From Verrucomicrobiaceae bacterium (lineage in GTDB: Bacteria > Verrucomicrobiota > Verrucomicrobiia > Verrucomicrobiales > Verrucomicrobiaceae), in NCBI GenBank assembly GCA_016795365.1, contig JAEUHN010000029.1, positions 304,866 through 368,865 on the forward strand: 64,000 bases of DNA, read 5' to 3'. The translations under genes were made by a program, and so were the position numbers. Numbering within the stretch: position 1 is the stretch's first letter; each line of letters begins with the position of its first letter. The notes beneath the pieces are model-generated. The model made no database searches and was not told the origin of the DNA. It saw only the letters and a list, made by a program, of their open reading frames with translations. Positions 51,671-60,027 of the stretch are shown here, piece by piece.

Positions 51671-54600
51671 TCACGGCAACCGAACCACCACATGGTAAAA
51701 CCGTTGCGGAAGCGCAGTGGCATCCTCGTAGCTCTTGGTGCTGCCATCGCCGGAAATGTCCGCACCAAGACCTGTCCATGACACGAGATCATCGCTGGCA
51801 TACACGCGATAAAGACGACCACTGAGGGTGCTGAAGCTGATCGAAAAGCCATTCGTGCTCTTCGCGACTCCGGGCATGTAGGTGTCAGCGGACTGAGGAT
51901 TCTTGCCAACGATGTATTCCTGGAGGTTCGTCAGACCGTCTCCATCGGGGTTGCCACTGGGACCATTCGTGCCGGCGGCATTGTTGTTGGCGAGGCCGTT
52001 GGCGAGCTCCCAGTCATCCGGGAGCGAGTCGTTGTCGGCGTCGTTGGTCAGGACTTCAAAGCCGAGATCGAAGGTGGTGCCGCTCGTAATGGCGAGTTCG
52101 ACCTGCTGCGTCTGCGCCTGGTTACGCATGTTGAGTGTGTCAAAGAGCGTGCTCTGACCAGCATCATCATCGACGGCTGTGTCATTGTGCAATGCGGTGC
52201 CCAGAGTCACGAAGGCACGCACGACACCATCGGTCGCAGTGGTCGTGAGCGAGAGTTCGCCGCTGGTGTTGGTGAGCGCGCTGAGGTTGGTCTGGCCCGT
52301 CTTGAGCAGGTGATCAAGGTGCGGGCTGAGGCCGTGGCGAAGATACAGCGTGGTGATCGTGGGATCGAGCGTGTAGGTCGCGTGCAGGGCGTTCGCGTTG
52401 CTGGCCAGTGTGATAGTCTTCGCGACCTTGCCGTCGCTGCTGGTGAGGGTGAAGCCGTTCGTGACGGCGGTCGCGGTGTAGTAGTCGTTCGTGTAGAGCG
52501 CGTTCGGACCGGCAGCGAACCAGTCTTTGAAGCCGCTGGTGCGATAGCTGCCAGTCGCGCCGCCGAGCACGTTGGCGTAGCCCTCTTCCTCGGTCTCGTA
52601 ACCGGCATACGCGATGGGATTGCCGACGGTTTGGAAGACCTTGCCGTTCGTTACATCGCGCACCCACGCAGCCGTCAGGCGGCCACCGATCCTCTCGAAG
52701 AGGGCGAAGACCTTGCTGTTGAAGAGCAGATACTCAGGCTCGCCATCCAGGTCCACGTCATTGCTCTCAGTGCCCGCGTTGCCGAACGCGGCCCACGTCG
52801 TCACGCGCTGATACACACTCGCCCAGCGCGACTGCGCCTGCGCGGCCTTCGCGAAGCCAGCGAGGTTCATGTTCGTCGTGTCGGGATACACATAAGTGCC
52901 CGTGCTGTAGCGCGTGAGGTCGTTGCTCGTGTTGTCGTGAAAAGCGGTGAGCCAGGTGCTGGCGTGGAAGGCGTGGCGCGCGAGCGCTCGCAGGGTGTTG
53001 GTCGGAGCCAAACCATTCGCGCTGGACCATGCGGTGTCCGCGATGCCGCTCACGCCGACTTGTCCCCACGGCGTTGTCATTGCGGTGCCGGTGCGGATGT
53101 TGAAGAGCTTGGTATTGAGCGCTTCCTCACGACTTGCCTGGCCGAAGAACCAGTTGTCGTAGTTCTCCTGCGTGGCGTGGTGGATAAAGTCCTTGGAGAC
53201 ATTCGCCAGCGTGAGCGTGCCGCGCTCAATCACTGGCCAGTTCTCCGGCGTGCCATCGCGATTGCTGTCCACCTGGCCTGCGAGGATCTGCTGGGGCGTG
53301 ACGAGCTGAATCCACGGATGAGCGGCAATCCAACGGATGTTCGCATCATACGCGTCGGCCTGCGCCTTCGTGGCAAAGTCGCCCCAGTCGCTGTGCAGCA
53401 CCGTCACTTGGTCCTGCGTAGCACTGCGTGCCTTGCGATTGAGCAGCGTGCGCAGATTGATTTCCAAACCGTTGTCCGTGTTGCTGAAACGGAAGGCGCT
53501 GGCTTGATCGCTGATGGTGAAGATCTTCACGCCGTTGATGCGATTGATGCGATAGCCATCGGTGCCGAGCGAGACGCTGCGGCCCAACCACGATGCGATG
53601 TGCTGCGATTGATCCGCGAAGGTAGCGGCAAAACCGCTGCCTTGGATCTTGCTCAGTGCATCGGCATTCAGCACGCGCTCGGGTGGATAGAACACCGTGC
53701 TGCTCGGCGCGCTGCCGTAGATGCTCTGCATCAAGGCGGAGGCATCGGCCACGTTCGCCTGCGTGTAGCTCAGCGGGAAGTAAGGCAGGATGTGGTCCGC
53801 CATCGCGGTGCCGAGGAACTGCACCACACCATTGCTGGCCAGCGTGCCCATGCGCGCGTTCAGCGTGGGACCATCGCGCCAGGGTTTGTTCACGGCGGGA
53901 TCGACTTTGGCCCACTGGATGGCACTGGCGAGCAACGGGCTCATGTGCAGCGCGAGCGGCACGCTGTAAGCCTCATGCACATCGAGCGGACGGTAGTAGC
54001 CAGCGCCCGCGCCATTGTTGAGCAGTGCATGAACTTCATTCCCAGGCAGCAGCGGACGTGAGTCATGAATGAGACTGGTCACCTTCGCGCGCTTCCACTT
54101 GTCATTGTTGGTGCTGCCGGGACTGAACCATGCCTTCAGCACGCTGAGATCACCAGCGAGCGAACTCTGATCTCGCCAATACGCGGAGGCGATCACATCA
54201 TCGTAGATGCTGTCGCGAATATCATTGCGACCACCGATCTCGCCCGCGCCGTTGTTGGTGCCGTCCTTCACGCTGACGACCTGATAGTTGATCGTGTTCG
54301 GATTGCCGTTCCATCCGGCATCGAGCAGCGCCTGACGGCTGATGCTGAACTCCACGGCATCGTATTGGCTGCTGAACCAACTGCGTTGAAACCCGTTCGC
54401 CGCCGTCTGCGAGCGACGCTGCACTCCGAAGCCCAGCGTTTGATTGATCGCCGTGCTGTTGCTGCCGTGATCCGTGTCCACATACACCGCGCCGTTGTCG
54501 GTGGAGTAGCAGGCGACCACCGCTTCCCACTTCATGTTCGTGGCGCAATCGAGGTTATCCGGCAGCGTGTATTCGCCCACCGTCGGACTGCCGAAATCCA

Positions 54601-57600
54601 TCACCACATAAAAGTCGGCGTTCGATGCTTCGGCCAGTGCAGCGAGGTCGTGCAGATCAATGCGGAAGTAAAACAAGTCATCGCCGCCGCTTGTCGAGGG
54701 GCCACCGTCGTGCGCATAAAAGGCCACGATGTCGCGGCTGGAGTCAAAGCCGTCGTAAGCCTTGTAAATGTCGGTGCCCTGGTTGTTCGTGCCGTCGCCA
54801 TCATACTCATCGAGTGCGATGAGATCGTGAATGCCCCAGTCGGTGAACTCCTGCGTATTCGTCACACCACCGGCGATGATTGGCGTCGTGGGTCCGATCT
54901 TGATCTGGCCTGGAGGCGGCGGCGGCAAGGTGTCGTTCTTGCGCGGGTTCGTGCCGTTCGCGAGTTCCTGCGCATTGGTGAAGCCATCGCCATCGGGATC
55001 ACCGCTGTTGCCGTCGTCGCCGACATCACTGAGCGGATTGAGACCATAGCGAATCTCCCAGCCATCGGGCAGGCTGTCGGGATCGGTTTGAGCATTCAAA
55101 GGATCGGTCTCCGTCCAAGTCTCGCCGACATCCCACACGCGGTTGTTGTTCGTGTCACCAGCAATCAAGCCATTGCCATCCTTGTCTTCGCCCGAGCCAT
55201 CGAGCGCGCCATCGCCATCGGTGTCGGCGTTGTTCGGATCGGTCTCCGTCCAGGTCTCGCCAGGATCGCGCACCTTGTTCGGCCAGTTGCGCGCGAGCCA
55301 GGGAATGAAGTTCCCAGGGATGCTCTCGCCATCGCCATCGAGCCAGCCGTTCTTGTTGGCGTCTTCGATGCCGTCCTTGATGCCGTCGTTGTCAGAATCG
55401 TCATCATCGGGATCGGTCACGCTGCCGCGCAATTGCTTCGCGCGATCGCCGCCTTCACTCGCTGTGTTCACGCCCGGCACCTTGCCCAGGTTGTCGAGCG
55501 TGTTGTAAAAAGGGGGATCAATGTCCCCCCTAAAGTTCGCTATGCCGTCCCCGTTCGTGTCCATCGTCAGGATGGTGCCGGGATCGAACTTCGTGTCACT
55601 GTCCGCATCCGTGAAGGGCTCGCTCGTTTCGCCCACATCGTGAACGCCATTGCTGTTCGCGTCGTTGAAGTCGAAGACGCCGTTGCCTGCGCCCGTGTTG
55701 TTCGGCCCGTAACCGGTGTCGGCGAACGCCTCGCCGATCACCGTCGCATTGCGCCAGCCCACTTCGAGCGCATCAGGCAGACCGTCACCATCCGTGTCGG
55801 GACTCGTCGGACTGCTGCGACCGTAAGCGTTGTGGATGTGAATCTCACCGTTGGTCCATTGTTCAGAGTTCGGTTTGTATTTCGGATCATCGGGCAGGTA
55901 ACCATTTGGCAGCGGCGTGGTGGTGCCTTCATCGCCGTCGAGCAGGCCGTCATCATCGTCGTCGGGATCGAAAGCCGAGGCCGAGGTGGTCTGGCGGAAG
56001 ACGACCTTGGCACGACGGTTATCAAAGTTCTCTCCGGTCGGCGACACCACGCGCGCCGTGAAGCGGAACTCGCCCTGCGTGATGCCGCTCCAGGTGAAGT
56101 CCCAATACTTCGAGCCCGCCTCAGTCGTGACCACCGGCGCGCTCAACGTCATCGGCCCGGCGGTGACATTGAGCGTCACGTTTGTTGCTTCCGTGCTCGT
56201 GGACACGCGAATGACATAGCTGCGCTGCGCCGCCGTCGGCGACGCGACATCCGGCAGCACGATCTCATAAGCCTTGCCATCGCTGTCGAGTTCCGGCGGC
56301 GTCACGATGCTGATGCGCGGCTTGTTCGATGGCAGCGCCTTCACGATGCGCTCCGTCATCAGATCCGCTGCAGGAGCAGTGCGATCAAAGGTGACCTCGA
56401 TCTTGTGCAGGTAGTTCGGCTGATCGTTCCATAGATTCGGGATCGGGAAAGCCAGCTCGTGGTAAGTCGCGTTGATGTCGTAGTTGATGGCGAAGTCCTC
56501 GCGCGACTGCGCTGTGCCCAGCGTCGTGTCGTTTGGCCCGATGCGGATCGTAAACTTGTCTTTGAGCTGCTGCGTCGTGAGTCCATCGGCCAGCGCCTTG
56601 GTGAAGAAGACCTTCATCATGTAACTGTCGTCCACGGAGTCCTCATCACTCTGCGGATACGCCACGAACATGCGGAAGTCCGGCCCCGCCGTGTTCACCG
56701 TGCGTTCCAGTGTGGTGTAGTGCCCGGGCGTGTCGCCGAGGTTGAAATCCTTGTAAGCCGCCGAGGACACCTCGCGCAGCCGCACCTTGATCGTCGCCGT
56801 GCCGGTCGCGGGCAGGTTCTTATAGCTGAAGCGCCACTCCTTCTGATACGCGGAGGTGATCGCCAGCGATGGCGTGACCTCGTTCGCCTTCACCCAGGAG
56901 TTCGCCACCGTGCTGTCCCACACACCGTTCTCATTGAGATCTTGATACGCCTCCGTGCTCTCGCGCGTGCCATTCTTGTTGCTGTCGGTGAAGGGCTCAA
57001 AGCCCGCGCCATTGCCGCTCACGGAGCGCGTGATGCTGTCGTCGTTCGTCGGATCGGTGTCCACGATGTTATACCAGACCTCGGTCACGCTCGGGTCCGT
57101 GCGAATGACCAAGCCATACTCATTGCCGCCAACGGTGTCGCCATTGGCTGCGGGGAACTTGATCTCTCCGGTTGGAGCCTGCGTGTCGTAGTAGAACGAC
57201 TGCGTGAAGGTGTTGTAGATGCTCGCCTTGCCGCCGCGATTCAGGAAGGCGCGAGCGCGGATGACATGGAACCCTTCTTCCAAACCCGTGCGCGTCTCGC
57301 CGTAGTCGTTGTGCGGGCGATACGAGGTCGTCGTGAGATTGCGCTCGCTCGTCTGGAAGGTGGTCATCATCTTCAGCTTCCGAGACACTGCGTCCGCATT
57401 GCCCGGCCACCAGGACGGCGCGTCTTTGAAGATGCCGATCTTATACTTCGACGACGCGGTGAAATCGCCCGGCAGCGTGCACTTCCACCAGTCCGTGGTG
57501 CCGCCGTCATCATTGTGATCATAGGTCATCTCTTGCACCTTCGTGGTGCCCAGTCCTTGGCCTGCCGCGCCTTCGGCATTGCTGCCATCCGTCGTGTAAT

Positions 57601-59923
57601 AGAGGAACATGCGATAGCTGCCGCCCACCGCGTTCGGCTTTGCCCACAACTCATTGCGCGAGCCATCGTATTGATTGCGCGCAGGCGTGATCGCGCCCAC
57701 CACGTTCGCGGGATCGTGGTAGAGAAAGATAGCCGTGTGCGCGTCCGTGAACTTCGTGCCGGTGCCGTTCGTCACCGTCGTGGTCGTGAAGGTCTCCGCA
57801 TCTGGCGAGTGCGTCACATTGCGCGCCGTGTCCTGCGCCGCGAACAACTCGGGATGGATGCGGCTCACGAAGTTCGGCTGCTCGTAGCCCATGAAGGTAT
57901 CCGTCGCGATCGCAGGTGGATTGTCGCGCGGATCACCGAGCGCGTGATTGGTCTCGTTCAAATTGATGCCGCCATCGAGCTTCAGCAGGATGTTCTCCGC
58001 ACTGCCATCCGCACGAGCGATGAACCGCACCGCCGAGCCATCGGTCACGCGCGGCACCGTGGCGGTGTATTTGTAGTCCGTGACATTCGTGTCCGCAGGC
58101 AGGATCGGCTTCGCCGCGTCGGGCAGCGTGCTGCCGTTGAAGGCCTTGTCACCATTCGGACCATCCTTGCGCGACACGTTCACCGTGCCGACGGGCGTGC
58201 CGTTCTGCGTGATCGAGATCGTGCGGCCGCCTGCGTTCTGCCAGGCATTCGACGGGTCTGGGTTCTTCCACGAGAAGATGAAGTAGCCACCACTCGGCAC
58301 CACCACCGTGTTCAGCTCTTCCTTGAACTTGTAGAAGCCGCCGCCAACCCACGAGTAGTTGTAAAGGTAAGCGCCCGCCGGGAACGATGAGGCAAAGGTG
58401 CGCGCCTGACCACTCGCGTAGTTGTCGTTCATCATGAACAGCATCGTCACGCCATCCGCGTCCGTCATGCTGCCGTTCTCGCGCTTATCAATTCGCTCGT
58501 AGGCCACAAAATCCGAGTCGCTCCACACACCCTTCTGATAACCGCGCGCGAACTGATCATGAATGTAGAGCAGGTTCGGCACCCGACCATCGCCCCACTG
58601 TCCGAGGAAGGACGTGTTCGCATGGCGAGGGAACGCCCCACCGCTCTCACCCAGCGTCTCGGCTTGGTAATTGCCATCCGTGTAGATGAGGCCCAGGCCC
58701 TCACGCGTGAAGTAGTAAGCGTGCTGCAACTCACGCCGCGCGGCGTAGTCGTTGTCGTGCGACTGCGCGTGCGTGACCCCGTGCGACGCCGAGAAGCCAC
58801 CCGCACCGGGTTGATCATAGCCTTCCAAGCCATTGCTCGGGTTGCCCAACTTCGAGTTCAATTCCGTGCGAAGGATGTTGTCCACCAGTCGCATCCCCGA
58901 GTCAATGTAGGGCCCGTAGGCCGGAGGCTCGCCCAGGTGCTCGCCGAAGAGCATCGCATCATCACGCGGTGCTTCCGTGTTGAAAACGGTGTCGCGGTGG
59001 TTCGCATCGCTGAACCCACGCGTGATATTGAACTGCCGCTGCACCTGCCCTGAGTAACCGTAGTCGCTGCTGTCCTTGTCATTGCCAAAGGTCGCACCAA
59101 AGAAGTCCGGGCGCACATGCTTCACCGCATCGAGTCGCAGACCATCCGCCTTCGTGCGATCCACCAGCCAGCGTGCCGCACGATTCAGGTAGTCCTGCAC
59201 ATACTCGGAATAAAATCCTGGGTTCGCATTGATCAGCTCCGTCGTGATCCCATTGCCAGGGCCGAAGCCCACATAGGTCCCGTTCGGCAGGTAGCAGTAT
59301 TGCCAGGGCCGCGACGCATCGCGCACGATCTTCACCTTCGGAAAGGTCGAGCCCTCCGTGGTGCCGAAGTTGATGTTCGTCGTCCCCGGTTCCTGCGCGA
59401 TGTCAATGAGGTCCGCCAGCCCGAGCTGCTGCACCTGCCACGCATCGCTCCACGACCGCGTGTTGTCCCACTTCCGGTAGAAGCCATCGTTCGTCTTCCG
59501 CAGATGAAAGTCCTCCGGCACCAGGCCCGGATACAGATCGATCGGCGTGCTCTCATTATACCCCGGCACGTCGAAGGCACGGTGGTTCATGATGTTGTCA
59601 AAGTAGATGCGAATGCCGAAGCGATGCGCTGTCTCCACCAACCGCAGCAGTTCCGCCTCCGTGCCATAGCGCGTGCGCACCGAGTTGCGCTGATCCTTGC
59701 CGCCCAGATCGAACGGGTCCCACATGTCATAGCCCACCGACAGCCCGCCCGAGCCCTTTGTCGGCGGCGGCAGCCAGATCGAGCTATACCCCGCCTCCGC
59801 CAGCTCCGGCATCTTGTTCGTGATCTCCGCCCACGAGGTATTGAAATACTGCACCATCGTCTCCGCGCGCAGCGAGGCAGCGACGGACAAGAGGAGAGCC
59901 AGGAAACAAAAAGGACGCAGCAT
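51671..59923 (-). CDS. giant secreted GH13 alpha-amylase with GH57-like region and calcium-binding repeats
   Basis: The product has 2750 residues from Met at 59923 (MLRPFCFLALLLSVAASLRAE), a signal peptide; an ATG at 59962 is an alternative. The N-terminal domain is a GH13 alpha-amylase with the four conserved regions: FDNIMNH (about 105), GLRLDAVKH (about 261), FGEHLGEPP (about 326, catalytic Glu) and SHDNDY (about 389). Beta-rich accessory domains follow to about 1350, then DTDGDG-type calcium-binding thrombospondin-3-like repeats (about 1380-1680), a glucodextranase-like beta domain (TDWGIHDLIALDEYDG) and a GH57-like region (AMADHILPYFPLS with FYPPERVLNADALSKIQG, about 2040-2140). A C-terminal domain ends with SGRLYRVYASDDLVSWTGLG. 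It should act on extracellular alpha-glucans. Confidence 0.9.
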   Translation of the reverse strand: MLRPFCFLALLLSVAASLRAETMVQYFNTSWAEITNKMPELAEAGYSSIWLPPPTKGSGGLSVGYDMWDPFDLGGKDQRNSVRTRYGTEAELLRLVETAHRFGIRIYFDNIMNHRAFDVPGYNESTPIDLYPGLVPEDFHLRKTNDGFYRKWDNTRSWSDAWQVQQLGLADLIDIAQEPGTTNINFGTTEGSTFPKVKIVRDASRPWQYCYLPNGTYVGFGPGNGITTELINANPGFYSEYVQDYLNRAARWLVDRTKADGLRLDAVKHVRPDFFGATFGNDKDSSDYGYSGQVQRQFNITRGFSDANHRDTVFNTEAPRDDAMLFGEHLGEPPAYGPYIDSGMRLVDNILRTELNSKLGNPSNGLEGYDQPGAGGFSASHGVTHAQSHDNDYAARRELQHAYYFTREGLGLIYTDGNYQAETLGESGGAFPRHANTSFLGQWGDGRVPNLLYIHDQFARGYQKGVWSDSDFVAYERIDKRENGSMTDADGVTMLFMMNDNYASGQARTFASSFPAGAYLYNYSWVGGGFYKFKEELNTVVVPSGGYFIFSWKNPDPSNAWQNAGGRTISITQNGTPVGTVNVSRKDGPNGDKAFNGSTLPDAAKPILPADTNVTDYKYTATVPRVTDGSAVRFIARADGSAENILLKLDGGINLNETNHALGDPRDNPPAIATDTFMGYEQPNFVSRIHPELFAAQDTARNVTHSPDAETFTTTTVTNGTGTKFTDAHTAIFLYHDPANVVGAITPARNQYDGSRNELWAKPNAVGGSYRMFLYYTTDGSNAEGAAGQGLGTTKVQEMTYDHNDDGGTTDWWKCTLPGDFTASSKYKIGIFKDAPSWWPGNADAVSRKLKMMTTFQTSERNLTTTSYRPHNDYGETRTGLEEGFHVIRARAFLNRGGKASIYNTFTQSFYYDTQAPTGEIKFPAANGDTVGGNEYGLVIRTDPSVTEVWYNIVDTDPTNDDSITRSVSGNGAGFEPFTDSNKNGTRESTEAYQDLNENGVWDSTVANSWVKANEVTPSLAITSAYQKEWRFSYKNLPATGTATIKVRLREVSSAAYKDFNLGDTPGHYTTLERTVNTAGPDFRMFVAYPQSDEDSVDDSYMMKVFFTKALADGLTTQQLKDKFTIRIGPNDTTLGTAQSREDFAINYDINATYHELAFPIPNLWNDQPNYLHKIEVTFDRTAPAADLMTERIVKALPSNKPRISIVTPPELDSDGKAYEIVLPDVASPTAAQRSYVIRVSTSTEATNVTLNVTAGPMTLSAPVVTTEAGSKYWDFTWSGITQGEFRFTARVVSPTGENFDNRRAKVVFRQTTSASAFDPDDDDDGLLDGDEGTTTPLPNGYLPDDPKYKPNSEQWTNGEIHIHNAYGRSSPTSPDTDGDGLPDALEVGWRNATVIGEAFADTGYGPNNTGAGNGVFDFNDANSNGVHDVGETSEPFTDADSDTKFDPGTILTMDTNGDGIANFRGDIDPPFYNTLDNLGKVPGVNTASEGGDRAKQLRGSVTDPDDDDSDNDGIKDGIEDANKNGWLDGDGESIPGNFIPWLARNWPNKVRDPGETWTETDPNNADTDGDGALDGSGEDKDGNGLIAGDTNNNRVWDVGETWTETDPLNAQTDPDSLPDGWEIRYGLNPLSDVGDDGNSGDPDGDGFTNAQELANGTNPRKNDTLPPPPPGQIKIGPTTPIIAGGVTNTQEFTDWGIHDLIALDEYDGDGTNNQGTDIYKAYDGFDSSRDIVAFYAHDGGPSTSGGDDLFYFRIDLHDLAALAEASNADFYVVMDFGSPTVGEYTLPDNLDCATNMKWEAVVACYSTDNGAVYVDTDHGSNSTAINQTLGFGVQRRSQTAANGFQRSWFSSQYDAVEFSISRQALLDAGWNGNPNTINYQVVSVKDGTNNGAGEIGGRNDIRDSIYDDVIASAYWRDQSSLAGDLSVLKAWFSPGSTNNDKWKRAKVTSLIHDSRPLLPGNEVHALLNNGAGAGYYRPLDVHEAYSVPLALHMSPLLASAIQWAKVDPAVNKPWRDGPTLNARMGTLASNGVVQFLGTAMADHILPYFPLSYTQANVADASALMQSIYGSAPSSTVFYPPERVLNADALSKIQGSGFAATFADQSQHIASWLGRSVSLGTDGYRINRINGVKIFTISDQASAFRFSNTDNGLEINLRTLLNRKARSATQDQVTVLHSDWGDFATKAQADAYDANIRWIAAHPWIQLVTPQQILAGQVDSNRDGTPENWPVIERGTLTLANVSKDFIHHATQENYDNWFFGQASREEALNTKLFNIRTGTAMTTPWGQVGVSGIADTAWSSANGLAPTNTLRALARHAFHASTWLTAFHDNTSNDLTRYSTGTYVYPDTTNMNLAGFAKAAQAQSRWASVYQRVTTWAAFGNAGTESNDVDLDGEPEYLLFNSKVFALFERIGGRLTAAWVRDVTNGKVFQTVGNPIAYAGYETEEEGYANVLGGATGSYRTSGFKDWFAAGPNALYTNDYYTATAVTNGFTLTSSDGKVAKTITLASNANALHATYTLDPTITTLYLRHGLSPHLDHLLKTGQTNLSALTNTSGELSLTTTATDGVVRAFVTLGTALHNDTAVDDDAGQSTLFDTLNMRNQAQTQQVELAITSGTTFDLGFEVLTNDADNDSLPDDWELANGLANNNAAGTNGPSGNPDGDGLTNLQEYIVGKNPQSADTYMPGVAKSTNGFSISFSTLSGRLYRVYASDDLVSWTGLGADISGDGSTKSYEDATALPQRFYHVVVRLP

Positions 59924-60027
59924 GGGGGCGAAGTTGTATCTGATCGGAAATCGGAATGCCATTGGTCAATTGGCTGAATCACCGCGTTCGAAAGGAATCG
60001 CAGACTAGCGGCTGGAGCCCTCCCCCG

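Noticed and set aside
54065..56434. 789-codon open frame on the plus strand across the amylase gene
   Set aside because: Its Ile/Arg/Val-rich, domain-free product is the mirror image of the real coding strand.
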